Of a stretch of 37,082 nt of DNA, positions 16,828 through 26,481 are shown one piece after another. Location: positions 1 to 37,082 of the forward strand of contig JAAUPN010000008.1 of NCBI GenBank assembly GCA_012033105.1, in the 5' to 3' direction. This DNA comes from Coleofasciculaceae cyanobacterium RL_1_1 (GTDB lineage: Bacteria > Cyanobacteriota > Cyanobacteriia > Cyanobacteriales > Geitlerinemataceae). Each line of letters starts with the position of its first letter. Position 1 is the first letter of the stretch. The notes beneath the pieces are model-generated. The model searched no databases. It was not told where the DNA came from and saw only the letters and a program-made list of their open reading frames with translations. Made by a program: the position numbers and the translations under genes.

Positions 16828-16840
16828 TTTTAGATTCACA

Positions 16841-17917
16841 TTAATCGTAATGTTTTGAAATATCATTCAAGTTGTGTTTGAGTAAATCATGCATAACTTG
16901 GATGATATTTTGTTTAAATAAATGATCGTTTTCGAGATACCAATCTCGGGCGCGTTGACCGATCTTGCGACGCTGTTCGAGGCTTAACCTAAAGATAGAA
17001 TCAAGCTGTTTTTCCAGTTGATCTGGATCAACATAATAGCGACGACCTAGATCCTTTGGAGTAGACCGATCGTAAGCCACCAAAAAACCGCGATCGGGCG
17101 TCACAATTTCATGCATCGGTGGTGCATCCGTCGTCACCATCACCGCACCACAGCTCATCCCCTCAACCAAAACATGTCCAAACCCTTCAGCTTCTGAGGT
17201 CTGAATACGGAGACCACATCGGTTCTGCATTTCGGTTAAGACCTCAAGGTCAACGTGCTTTTGAATGTAGCTAATATTATCGGGAAGCCATGCTACCGGA
17301 GCATGGGAAGACCGTTGGATAACGTAAAGCTGCGGCCATTCTGGATGTTGACGCCAAACATCCAGAATGGCCTGTGTACCTTTCAGGGGGCTGCGTCCGG
17401 CCAGATGCAGACAGGTGTTATAGTCCGTCTTGAACTCGTAGCGATAGCGATCAGGACTGGTGAAGCTAATATAGCTTGTTGAATGACCTAATCGTTGAAA
17501 AATATCGTAAGCGTGAAGAGTTTTGCATAGAATTTGGTCAAACGATTTTAAAGTTAGGTGTCGCCAGCTTGAGAACCATTCTTGATTGGGAATAAAGCAG
17601 TTTTTTCTCGCTTGAGAAAAACGTCTCGTATCGACAAATTCGAGAAAGAGATTAACATCATACAGATAGGTTTTCTGCGTGACAAAATTTAGTTTTTTCC
17701 TCGCACGATAACGGTAGCTTTGATAAATTTGGATGCTTTTTTCCCACAAGCGTCCCAGTAAACCAAACCTGGATAATCGTTGATGTTTATGCCTGGAAGG
17801 ACGAAGATCTGTTTGTATTACGGTAAAGCCCGCTCGCGTTAGAATGTCAGCTAAACATTGGGAATCTTGCTGAAGTCCCGATCCGTTATGCCAGGTCAGA
17901 ATATTAATGCTCGGCAT
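16841..17917 (-). CDS. GT4-type glycosyltransferase
   Basis: The 358-residue protein ends in a GT-B C-terminal domain with the retaining-glycosyltransferase signature E-x7-E in EAEGFGHVLVEGMSCG, followed by VTTDAPPMHEIV and a trailing RARDWYLENDHLF helix. The N-terminal half is divergent (NILTWHNGSGLQQD). An internal segment, GRSPLKGTQAILDVW, matches the sugar-nucleotide loop region. Unlike its neighbours the gene is AT-richer, with few GATCG motifs and AT-rich edges, which suggests acquisition by transfer. Substrate is unknown; cell-surface polysaccharide is the likely pathway. It is a lone gene next to an alpha/beta hydrolase in the same direction. Confidence 0.83.
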   Translation of the reverse strand: MPSINILTWHNGSGLQQDSQCLADILTRAGFTVIQTDLRPSRHKHQRLSRFGLLGRLWEKSIQIYQSYRYRARKKLNFVTQKTYLYDVNLFLEFVDTRRFSQARKNCFIPNQEWFSSWRHLTLKSFDQILCKTLHAYDIFQRLGHSTSYISFTSPDRYRYEFKTDYNTCLHLAGRSPLKGTQAILDVWRQHPEWPQLYVIQRSSHAPVAWLPDNISYIQKHVDLEVLTEMQNRCGLRIQTSEAEGFGHVLVEGMSCGAVMVTTDAPPMHEIVTPDRGFLVAYDRSTPKDLGRRYYVDPDQLEKQLDSIFRLSLEQRRKIGQRARDWYLENDHLFKQNIIQVMHDLLKHNLNDISKHYD

Positions 17918-17947
17918 ATTTAATGCTTGAAATTGGGTATCGCAGGT

Positions 17948-18844
17948 TTATTTGAGAAAGTTTGCGATCGCAGCTCGATAGGTGCTTGAGTCTTCCAACA
18001 TGGGAAAGTGTGCCGTATCCGGAATTTCGCAGTAGTCGATCGCGGGGCTGAGTTTGGCGGCACGCTCGCCCATCGCAGCGGGGATGATGATGTCATGTTC
18101 TCCGGCGACGAGCAGTGTCGGGACATTAACCCGTGCGAATTCGTGCGGCATGATCATCGCGGCGTGGCGGCTGACAGAGGTGTAAATCGTGCCAAGGGCG
18201 GCGTCAAAGTCAGCCATGACAAAATCAGTGAGGAAGTCCCGCTTGTCTTGGATGGGAATGTCGCGATGGAGAAAACGCTGCATGAATAGCCCTTCGAGTC
18301 CGGCGATCGCGGCCATCCAGCGCGGACGTACAATCACAACCCAGCGGCTAACGGCATGAAATAGGTTAAAGGTGAGCGGGTCGTAGTCGAAAATGCCGCT
18401 ACAGGTGAGGATGGCCCGATCGACCCGATCGCGATGACGGTTTAGAAATAGCGTCGCGATCGAGGCTCCCATCGAGTGGGCGTTGAGTGAAACGCGATCA
18501 ATCCCGAGGGCATCGAGTAGTTCAGCCAAATCGTCGGCGTAGGCTTCGAGGGCGTAGTCCTGTTCCAGCTCGGCTTTGGTGGCGAAGCGGGGTGCGGTCT
18601 GGCGATCGGGGGCGGGCAAGCCTGATCGGCCAAAGCCCCGCAGGTCGTAGAGTAGACAGTCAAACCGATCCGTCAGCGATCGCGCCGTACATTCCCAGTA
18701 GCGTGAGGAACCGCCCCAGCCGTGGATGAATACCATGACCGGACGCTGATCCGACCCGCGATCGAGTGCGCTATCCTCGGCGCGATCGTCAGCGGTAATC
18801 CACTGGTAAAAGTGTTCAACGCCGCGCACAGTCTGATAAGGCAT
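17948..18844 (-). CDS. Alpha/beta-fold hydrolase
   Basis: The 298-residue protein has a complete triad: Ser124 in NAHSMGAS, Asp251 in VAGEHDIIIP and His279 in DTAHFPMLE. The oxyanion segment VFIHGWGGSSRYW and strand motif LLYDLRGFGRSG are typical of the epoxide-hydrolase/haloperoxidase-like group. No signal peptide is seen, so it is probably cytosolic. Substrate cannot be predicted. It ends 30 bases before the start of the glycosyltransferase gene in the same direction, but their different base composition argues against an old operon. Confidence 0.9.
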   Translation of the reverse strand: MPYQTVRGVEHFYQWITADDRAEDSALDRGSDQRPVMVFIHGWGGSSRYWECTARSLTDRFDCLLYDLRGFGRSGLPAPDRQTAPRFATKAELEQDYALEAYADDLAELLDALGIDRVSLNAHSMGASIATLFLNRHRDRVDRAILTCSGIFDYDPLTFNLFHAVSRWVVIVRPRWMAAIAGLEGLFMQRFLHRDIPIQDKRDFLTDFVMADFDAALGTIYTSVSRHAAMIMPHEFARVNVPTLLVAGEHDIIIPAAMGERAAKLSPAIDYCEIPDTAHFPMLEDSSTYRAAIANFLK

Positions 18845-18903
18845 AGATCAAGCGGCGAGATACCTCAACCGTAGACATTTACCTGTGGATCTTAAAGCGG
18901 ATT

Positions 18904-20089
18904 TTAAACCCGAGCCGCCTCCGCAAACTTAATCTTAAGGTAGTCCTCTTCCATCTTCGCGCCCGCTGGTTGCAGCGCCGCTAACGCCTGGGGCAAGACC
19001 AAGTTACGGCGGTGGTTACCAATGCGAACGTTTAACTCATCACCGGTTTTCGAGAGCTGCACATCGCTTTTCGGCACACCAGGAAGATAGAGTTGCAGGC
19101 TGTAAAAGCCGTCTTCTTGAACGATGCGGATTGTATTTTCCTTGTAATACACCTGGCTGGGATCTTCATCGCCGTAGAGCGTTTCCTTCAAGCGTTCCAG
19201 CGCGGCTAGACCGCACATTTCCTCGGAATAGAGCGGCACTTCTTTCACGGGCAACGGCGAGAAATTATCGTGAATTTCCTGCTTATATTGCACCTGGTTT
19301 TCTTCCAGCGCTTGAAAATGGATCGGTGACGCTGTCGGGAATAATCCGGTTAGCGACGACCATATCGGTCGCGACGTTGTAAAGGCTCAGGTACGCATGG
19401 GCTCGCAGGGATTCCTTAATCACCATCCGTTCAGGATTGGTAACCAGGCGAACGGTGGTTTGGGTGTTGTCAGTGAGGACTTTTTCGAGGGCTTCGATTT
19501 GTTCGTAAAACTCGTAGGGAGCGTCCATAACTTCCTTATCGGGGAGCGAGAACCCGGCGATCGGCTTAAACAACGGCTCGACCAACGGACGCAAGGCCAC
19601 CGACAACCCTTGCAATGGTTTATAAAACCGGCGCATATACCAGCCGCCCACCTCTGGCAAACTCAGCAGCCGCAATGCTGTCCCCGTCGGTGCAGAGTCG
19701 ATAATCAAGACATCGTATTCGCCTTCGTCGTAGTGGCGCTTCATGCGGACAAGGCCAAAAATTTCATCCATCCCCGGCAGGATCGCCAGCTCTTCGGCCT
19801 GGACGCCATCCAGTCCTCGCGCCTGGAGTACCTGGGTGATGTAGCGCTGGACGGCGCTCCAGTTGTCAGCCAGTTCGACCAAAGCGTCGAGTTCCGCACC
19901 CCAAAGATTTTCGCGGATTTTTTTCGGTTCGTGGCTCAGTTCGAGGTCAAAGCTATCGGCGAGCGAGTGCGCCGGATCGGTACTGAGCACGAGGGTACGG
20001 TAGCCCAGTTCGGCACAGCGTAACCCCGTAGCTGCGGCCACGGAGGTTTTACCAACGCCGCCTTTTCCGGTCATTAAAATAATTCGCAT
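18904..20089 (-). CDS. ArsA/Get3-type ATPase with Hsp20-like C-terminal domain, one apparent frameshift
   Basis: The N-terminal part starts with the deviant Walker [18 protein letters not shown] (signature lysine) and continues with the switch I-like [12 protein letters not shown] and [15 protein letters not shown], as in ArsA/TRC40 ATPases. The frame is lost after VTDPF. At 19315-19318 the coding strand has four T's; six would give [18 protein letters not shown] and continue into the second frame. The remainder reads [23 protein letters not shown], followed by an alpha-crystallin-like domain ([18 protein letters not shown]). The restored length is 395 residues, normal for cyanobacterial members. 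In cyanobacteria the role is not settled; membrane-protein targeting or metalloid handling are possible. No arsenic genes are nearby. Confidence 0.88.
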
Positions 20090-20135
20090 CGTCTCGCCTG
20101 GGGTGTGGTCGCTCTAAGAATTGCTTCGTATTTCT

Positions 20136-20330
20136 TTACTTTACTTTAGCGGGTTTCGATCGCAACCCGTCACACGGATCATAGCGATCAGCTCTGATTT
20201 CCCCGAAAACAATGCACTGATCGGCATGACCATTGGCTAGGATAAATCCTGGGGAATTCAGGCGATCGCAGCGCACCGTAGATCCACGTTGTCCAGTATC
20301 TCCGATCCACTGCAACACCGTTTCAACCAT
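20136..20330 (-). CDS. Small hypothetical protein upstream of arsA-like gene
   Basis: A 64-codon frame starts at 20330, preceded by a purine-rich GAGGGGGGTGA that could act as ribosome binding site, and ends 46 bases before the ATPase start in the same direction. Its product is soluble and has segments TVLQWIGDTGQRGSTVRCDRL and CIVFGEIRADRYDPCDGL. I recognise no family. It may be a real first gene of the ATPase transcript or chance; coding signal is weak because it is short. Confidence 0.4.
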   Translation of the reverse strand: MVETVLQWIGDTGQRGSTVRCDRLNSPGFILANGHADQCIVFGEIRADRYDPCDGLRSKPAKVK

Positions 20331-20391
20331 TCACCCCCCTCGATCGTGCTCCCCACATTCCTATCGAGATCACACGGGATTTATTCACGCC

Positions 20392-21545
20392 ATGTTTGAC
20401 AACATCGGAACCGGTACGGGTAACTATGCTCGGATGCAGGGTTGCAAGCGATCGGTGCGTAAACCGCCGCGTTTTAGCAGCTATCGCCCGATACACTTCG
20501 GTACGGACGATCTGCCCGATAGTGTCGATCTCCGCGAAGATCTCAGCCCAATCGAAGATCAATCGGCGGTGAGTTCCTGCACGGCGAATGCGATCGCCGG
20601 AGCGTACGAATACCTCGCGATGCGTGAGTTTGACCAATCGGGTGATGTCAGTCGTCTGTTTATCTATTACAACGCCCGCAAAATCTGGGACAACGAAAAC
20701 GAAGATTGCGGCTCGTCGATTACGGCGGCGATCGAGGCACTCGAAGAGCTTGGAGCCTGTTCTGAAGCGACCTGGCCGTACGATCCCGACCTGGTATTAG
20801 AAGAGCCGAGCGCGGAAGCCTACGAGGAGGCGATCAATTTTGTGTGGAGAGCGCTCAGGAAGTAGAGGTCGATTTATTTGCGATGAAGCACTGTGTGGCA
20901 GAGGGGTATCCCTTTGTCTTTGGGCTGTCGCTGTTCGAGTCGTTTGATGAGATGGATGAGGATGGATATATCCCCATGCCGTCGCAGGAGGAGACGGGTC
21001 GATCGAGCCACGGGGCGCACGCCATGATCTGTGTGGGCTATGACGATGAGGAGGAGGTTTTTATTGTTCGGAATTCTTGGGGTGAGGATTGGGGGGATGA
21101 TGGCTATTGCTATATTCCCTATGAGTACATGACGGATACGGATTTGTGCTGGGATTGCTGGGCGATTCAAGCGGTCTCGGATCTGGATTATGAGGGTGAA
21201 GAGTTGGACGAGGATGAGGAGGAGTTAGAAGATGAGGATGAGGATGAGTTAGAAGATGAGGATGAAAGTGAAGACGAGGAGGAATTAGAAGATAAAGATG
21301 AGTTAGAGGATGAGGATGAAAGTGAAGACGAAGATGAGAGTGAAGATGAAGAGTTGTACGAAGAGGAGGATGACGAAGAGGGAATATACATCGTGCAGTC
21401 CGGTGATTCGCTCTATGCGATCGCCGAAAAAATCTACGGTGATGGCGAACTCTGGCGCGACCTCTACGAAGCCAATATTGACGAAATTGGCGACGATCCC
21501 GACTATATCGAAGTAGGGTTAGAGCTGTTTTTACCCGACCTGTAA
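20392..21545 (+). CDS. Papain-family (C1) peptidase with acidic linker and LysM domain, one apparent frameshift
   Basis: The N-terminal frame from 20392 has PIEDQSAVSSCTANAIAG with oxyanion Gln57 and nucleophile Cys63. It ends early after EEAINF. At 20838-20841 there are four T's; five would read AINFCVESAQEVEVDLFAMK and rejoin the second frame. That frame has His210 (GAHAMICVGYDD) and Asn228 (VRNSWGEDWG), completing the Cys-His-Asn triad. After the peptidase comes a stretch of about 65 residues almost entirely Asp and Glu, then a LysM domain (IVQSGDSLYAIAEKIYGDGE). Restored length is 384. No signal peptide or propeptide is visible. The LysM suggests peptidoglycan or glycan binding, which conflicts with the lack of a secretion signal. 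Function is unknown. Confidence 0.82.
21193..21385 (+). repeat. Acidic low-complexity coding repeat
   Basis: Purine-rich sequence built of GAT/GAG/GAA codons with variant copies of a unit encoding about ELEDEDESEDE. It forms the linker between the C1 peptidase and LysM domain. The opposite strand shows a serine-rich frame that is only its shadow. Such tracts expand and contract by slippage, so copy number may vary between strains. Confidence 0.7.
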
Positions 21546-21577
21546 GTTGATCGCGAGCTGTTTAGACTTGTCCGATC

Positions 21578-22839
21578 TCAATACCCCTGGACGATATATT
21601 TCAGGCGTGTTAACGTCTCCACGCCAAGAAAACCGCGTTGAGCCCCCGCTTGATTCGACATCCCGAGGTAAACCGCATTGTTATTCAAACGGGCAAATCG
21701 AGGCGATGCATTCACAAACACCGAAGCGCTGCTCAAACCACGCGTAAATAAACAGCTCTCGCGATAGGATTCCGTCACGATCACATTGGCGTGACCACTG
21801 CTGTTTTGGTCGATCCACAGCATCGCTAGCTCAATCTGATCCATCAGCTTAAAGGCGATCGTCTTACCGGGGTACGCCTGACGCCACTCGTGCGGCTGCA
21901 CCACTTCCAGCTCCGGAAACTGTTCGCAAATGCCCGCATCAGCACGAATCTCGAAGCCCTCTTCACGCAAACTGTTCCACAGGGTCGAAATCGACGCCAG
22001 CTTACGATCGCTCGACACCAAAATCTTATCGATCGCATTTACCCGATCCGGCGCACCACGATAGCTATCCAGCACAATCGATCGCACCGTCTCCAGACGA
22101 CCGGTCAGCGCCCAATAGAGATAACATTCCCCGTCACCGATCGCACGACAGGCAAGCTCGATCGTGCCGCGATCCCACGCACGAAATCCGAACGACCATG
22201 GGCGATAATCGTTCCCAGATGCGAACTTTGGGCGATGAGTTGGCCGCGTGTGTCGTCGGTGGGGGTGGCAATGGCGCTCAGGCTACCGGCGTGCAGTTCA
22301 CTATCGGCGAGGGCATCCATCATCGCCGTCGTGATGGCTAGGGACGTTTCTCGCGCCTCAGAACTCGGATGTAGCACCAGGCTGTTCCCCGTCTTGAGAC
22401 ACATGCCCGCCGCGATCGCGCCGATTTCTGGCAGTGATTCCCAAAGAAAGGCGATCGCCCCGAGGGGCATGAGCTGAGAATAGGCTTGTGATCGCTCTGC
22501 GAGTAGCGCCGCACTGGTCACGGGGCGGATCGGGTCGGGCATCTCAGCCAAGCGGTTAAGGCAATCGATCGCCACTTTTAACCGTTCTGGCGTTAATTTC
22601 AACCAGGCGATCGGCGGCGTTTTGGCAGCTTCCGCCTCAGAGAGCGACAGGGTGGCTTCGAGGTCGAGTGTATTGGCTTCGAGGATCGCGTTTTGGTGTC
22701 CGCGAATTGCGGCGGCGAGGGACAGCAGCATCTTGGAGCGATCGGCGCTGGAAATATTCGCGAGCGATGGCGCAGCTTGATACGCATGACGCGCCGCCAC
22801 ACAGGGGTTATCGAGAATTTCGCAGGAGTCGGAGGACAT
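21578..22839 (-). CDS. proA: Glutamate-5-semialdehyde dehydrogenase family protein (ProA-like), one apparent frameshift
   Basis: ProA reduces gamma-glutamyl phosphate with NADPH to glutamate-5-semialdehyde in proline synthesis. The first frame covers the NADP-binding half (LMPLGAIAFLWESLPEIGA, CLKTGNSLVLHPSSEA, ATPTDDTRGQL, IIAHGRSDFV) and is lost after VRSVTGN. One added T at about 22125-22128 gives VTGNCYLYWALTG, placing the catalytic cysteine right after the break. The second frame then continues (NAIDKILVS, SSGHANVIVTESY, FVNASPRFARL). Restored length is 420 residues, normal for the family. The start at 22839 is chosen from homologue length. It lies five bases after the upstream small membrane-protein gene, so they are an operon. 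Some cyanobacteria carry two ProA-type proteins, so this may be the divergent paralogue. Confidence 0.84.
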
Positions 22840-22844
22840 GGGTG

Positions 22845-23243
22845 CTAGCGGCGCGAGGCCAACCAAACAAGGACGGCGGGCAAAACAGCAAGCGTCAGCA
22901 CGGCGAACATCCAAATCAGGGTCGCACGCCCCGGGCTTAAGTTTAAGGTGAAAGCGAGTCCGATGATCGTGCAGATCAGCAGGGCAATGATCACAAGGCT
23001 AATGATTTCGACCTGGCCACGAATGCTAGCGGGTAACCAACGACGACCGTTCCATCGCCAGCACGGTGGATCGGGATAGGGCGAGGTGAGAAGAATCAGT
23101 TCGGTGCGCGTTGGATCAAGGCCAAACATTTGCGGGCAGCGATCGCAGCCGAACGCCTCAGTCAGCACGATCGGTCGTAGGCGACCGCGTCGCCGACAGG
23201 GGCAGGGATATTCCTGAGCCTGAATTTCGAGTCTGGGCGTCAA
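22845..23243 (-). CDS. Small zinc-ribbon-like membrane protein, conserved hypothetical
   Basis: The 132-residue protein has an N-terminal Cys pattern that looks like a zinc ribbon (YPCPCRRRGRL and CDRCPQMF) and a Trp-rich YPDPPCWRWNGRRW segment. Two membrane helices follow (about 77-97 and 107-128). I recall similar proteins of unknown function next to or near proA-type genes in cyanobacteria. Its stop lies five bases before the proA-like start, so cotranscription is likely. Confidence 0.75.
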   Translation of the reverse strand: MTPRLEIQAQEYPCPCRRRGRLRPIVLTEAFGCDRCPQMFGLDPTRTELILLTSPYPDPPCWRWNGRRWLPASIRGQVEIISLVIIALLICTIIGLAFTLNLSPGRATLIWMFAVLTLAVLPAVLVWLASRR

Positions 23244-23352
23244 GGCTCGAAGGGGTAGAGATGGTGGAGGGAAGTTCGATCAAGTCGTGCTTGTTGCTGC
23301 GGGATCGTCGCTCGGCAGAGCCTGGATCAAGACCTCGATTGATCGATGATAC

Positions 23353-24867
23353 CTACAACTCAAACTCCTGATGCGCGATCGCGATCGCGCAATCTCCCGC
23401 ACCGATCGTATAGTCTTGCGGATTCACAAAAAAGTTACCGAGGGGATCACACACGGCCACCAAGATGGCATTATGGTCACGCTTCATTGACACAAATAGC
23501 TCCCAGAACGATCGATTAAACCACGCAGACGGAATCGAAATACGATAGAACTGATTGCCATGGGAATAGGTCAGCAACTCCGAAAAAACACCCATCAAAC
23601 CCGGATTGAGCGACGCTTGGGCTAGTAAAAACCCGCTCTGCTCTTCGCTAACCACATAATCATTCACGTGTCCCATATCGAGATGAGAGCCATACTCCCG
23701 GTTGATTAATTCCGCGCAGGTATACACATCCCGATTCAGCTTTTCGGCTGTCAGTGCCGCCAAAATCGTGCGGGCATCGGCATCTTGATCCGTTCGCCCA
23801 AAGCGTTTGTCCGACAAAATAATACAGGTCATCGCTCGCCGGATGCCTGCCTTTTCGAGCACCTGCACCTTGGTGAAATCCTCATTGAGAAAATGAACAT
23901 TCGATTTCATCAAAGCATCACTAAACATCGGCTCGCCTTCAAGCCGAGCCACCACAATAATCGGCACTGACTGAGTTTTGGGTGCAGCGCGATATTCCTG
24001 AATGACAATCTCAGCTTTTTTATTCCAGCCACAGATAATCACATGATCGTGAAAATGATTCCAGTCCACGGATAAACGTTCCCGACGCATATGTTCGATC
24101 GCAAAGGCCGACACCGTCCCACTCAAAATCGCAAAGACGATCGTCCCCACTAGCATGATAAATAGCGAGACGATGCGCCCACCGGTAGACTGCGGCATTC
24201 CGGGGATCGGCTCGGTCGCAAATAGCGAAAACGTACTGATCCACAGGGCATCGAACGGATTATTCAGATCCGAGTTGATGGGACGCTCGAACACAAGCAG
24301 GGCAATGCTGCTAAATAAGAGCGTGACGATCGCCAGCCAAATGATCAGGACGTATTCCCACGCACCTTGTCGCAGATTCGGTAACCGTAGCCATTGGGTC
24401 AGGTGCTGCAAGGCATCGGAGACCGTCCAGTGTCGGAGTAGACGTGTAGCGCGGATCAAGCGCAACGCCCGCAAAATGGGCAACACCGCCAGGGCATCGA
24501 GCCAGTATTCCCGCAGAAACCGGCGTAACGATGGGCTAGAAAGGGCACGAAAGACCAGCTCGACCGCAAATACCGTCGTTAAAATCCGATTAAACAGATG
24601 CAGGTTCGATAAGGAGGGGGAAGTATCCGGCAGGATGACCTCCAGGGTGATCGTAACGATCGAGACCACGATCGCCACCGACACCGTGAAATTCACGATC
24701 GGATTGCTGACCACCTCGCCGAGCATCTGTCGCCACGCGTGAGGCTTCGACGAGGAGCCAGAGGAGGAGCGAGGCCGAGGCTTCGGCTTGGGTGGTTTGC
24801 GTCGGGTTCGTGTCGGTTTGACCGAACCGTCGGATGATCGTTGAGCGGGAGATCGAGTCACTTTCAT
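23353..24867 (-). CDS. Voltage-sensor-type ion channel with RCK (TrkA-N) domain
   Basis: The 504-residue protein has a Pro/Lys/Ser-rich cytoplasmic N-terminus (about 1-45), six membrane helices, a pore loop, and a cytosolic RCK domain from about 270 (HVIICGWNKKAEIVIQEY). The S4 helix carries Arg at 133, 136, 139, 142 and 145, every third residue, as in real voltage sensors. At the pore-loop position, where potassium channels have TVGYG, this protein reads SLFATEPIPG (about 214-223), so selectivity is doubtful. The RCK dinucleotide glycine motif is degenerate. Ion and gating ligand cannot be stated. Confidence 0.86.
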   Translation of the reverse strand: MKVTRSPAQRSSDGSVKPTRTRRKPPKPKPRPRSSSGSSSKPHAWRQMLGEVVSNPIVNFTVSVAIVVSIVTITLEVILPDTSPSLSNLHLFNRILTTVFAVELVFRALSSPSLRRFLREYWLDALAVLPILRALRLIRATRLLRHWTVSDALQHLTQWLRLPNLRQGAWEYVLIIWLAIVTLLFSSIALLVFERPINSDLNNPFDALWISTFSLFATEPIPGMPQSTGGRIVSLFIMLVGTIVFAILSGTVSAFAIEHMRRERLSVDWNHFHDHVIICGWNKKAEIVIQEYRAAPKTQSVPIIVVARLEGEPMFSDALMKSNVHFLNEDFTKVQVLEKAGIRRAMTCIILSDKRFGRTDQDADARTILAALTAEKLNRDVYTCAELINREYGSHLDMGHVNDYVVSEEQSGFLLAQASLNPGLMGVFSELLTYSHGNQFYRISIPSAWFNRSFWELFVSMKRDHNAILVAVCDPLGNFFVNPQDYTIGAGDCAIAIAHQEFEL

Positions 24868-24990
24868 GCCTCACTCTTCGGGCAATCCCCTCTCCTCTCC
24901 GAGTCTCGTCCGCAGCAATTAGACATTGTTCTTGATGGCAATGGGTGTAAGGGATCGATCATCCATGCCACGATCTTAAACCGTTCACCC

Positions 24991-26316
24991 CTAGGCCGAC
25001 TCAGGCTTCGGTAACGAGGACGGATGCATCAGAACAGCAGCCGTCGATCGCTGCTCGACCATCTCGGGTGTAATCGTGCAGTGATTGACATCCTTGCGGG
25101 ACGGAATCTCATACATCAAATCGAGCATCAGCTCTTCGACAATGCTACGCAACGCCCGCGCCCCGGTCTTGCGACGGTAGGCTTCACGGGCGATCGCACT
25201 CAGAGCCTCGGGGTGAAACTCCAGCCGCACATTGTCCATATCCATCAGTTTTTGGTACTGCTTGACGATCGCATTACGCGGCTCGGTCAAAATTTGCATC
25301 AGCGCCTCTTCATCGAGCGGTTCGAGTACCGCCTCGATCGGCACACGCCCGATAAACTCCGGGATCATGCCAAACTTCACCAGATCGTCCGGTTCGAGAC
25401 GCTTGAGCACATCCGTCGTTCGCTTATTCTTCGAGGCTTTGCCGTCATCGGGCTGCACAAAACCCATCGACTTCTTGCCGATGCGTTGCTCGATTACCTT
25501 TTCCAGCCCGACAAACGCACCGCCGCAGATAAACAAAATATTGCGCGTATCGATTTGAATGCAGTCTTGATACGGATGCTTGCGTCCGCCCTGGGGTGGC
25601 ACATTGGCGATCGTACCTTCCAACATCTTCAGCAGCGCTTGCTGAACCCCTTCGCCCGAGACATCGCGCGTAATCGATGGGTTTTCGCTTTTACGTGCAA
25701 CCTTATCTAGCTCGTCAATATAAATGATGCCGCGTTGAGCCTCTTCTACATCCAGATCGGCAACTTGCAACAAACGCAGCAAAATATTTTCCACATCCTC
25801 ACCCACGTAGCCCGCTTCGGTGAGGGTCGTCGCATCCGCAATCGCAAACGGCACATCCAAAATCTTCGCTAACGTTTGCGCCAGCAGTGTTTTACCACTA
25901 CCCGTCGGGCCAATTAGCAGAATGTTGGATTTTTGCAGCTCAATGTCACCATCATCGAGGTTTTGATTGACGCTCAGACGTTTGTAATGGTTATAAACCG
26001 CCACCGACAGCACCTTTTTCGCTTCGTGCTGACCGATGACATGCTCATCAAGATAATTTTTGATTTCCAGCGGTTTCGGGATTTGACCCAAGGAAATTTT
26101 GGTGGATTTGGGACGACGACGTTCGTTGGTTTCCACTTTGGGCGTTGCAGGAGCAGTTGCGCTGGCGTCGTATAGCTCCTCATCGAGAATTTCATTGCAC
26201 AGATCGACGCATTCATCACAAATGTAAACGCCAGGGCCAGCGATTAATTTGCGCACTTGCTCTTGGGATTTTCCACAGAATGAGCATTTGAGATGAGCGT
26301 CGTATTTATTAGGCAT
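24991..26316 (-). CDS. clpX: ATP-dependent Clp protease ATP-binding subunit ClpX
   Basis: ClpX is the AAA+ unfoldase of the ClpXP protease. The 441-residue product has the N-terminal zinc finger (Cys11, Cys14, Cys33, Cys36), Walker A GPTGSGKT, pore loop GYVGED, Walker [10 protein letters not shown], and the ClpP-docking IGF-like loop (IGKKSMGF), with the sensor-2 region [16 protein letters not shown]. Length is normal. It lies 165 bases downstream of clpP in the same direction, so they are probably coexpressed. Identification is secure. Confidence 0.97.
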   Translation of the reverse strand: MPNKYDAHLKCSFCGKSQEQVRKLIAGPGVYICDECVDLCNEILDEELYDASATAPATPKVETNERRRPKSTKISLGQIPKPLEIKNYLDEHVIGQHEAKKVLSVAVYNHYKRLSVNQNLDDGDIELQKSNILLIGPTGSGKTLLAQTLAKILDVPFAIADATTLTEAGYVGEDVENILLRLLQVADLDVEEAQRGIIYIDELDKVARKSENPSITRDVSGEGVQQALLKMLEGTIANVPPQGGRKHPYQDCIQIDTRNILFICGGAFVGLEKVIEQRIGKKSMGFVQPDDGKASKNKRTTDVLKRLEPDDLVKFGMIPEFIGRVPIEAVLEPLDEEALMQILTEPRNAIVKQYQKLMDMDNVRLEFHPEALSAIAREAYRRKTGARALRSIVEELMLDLMYEIPSRKDVNHCTITPEMVEQRSTAAVLMHPSSLPKPESA

Positions 26317-26481
26317 GAACGGTATTACGGAGCGGTTCCGAAATGGCGACGAGGAGCTAGCGTTGGGTAACGATCGAGAGTGCGGCTATGTCAAGTTTAA
26401 ACGACGGGGCAATCGACCGGGCAGGATCACCTCGTCGTTGTACATATTGGGACACAATTGATGAACGGCTAAACGCGATCG

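Noticed and set aside
21188-21391. Serine-only minus-strand frame
   Set aside because: It is the complement of the Asp/Glu linker codons of the C1 peptidase.
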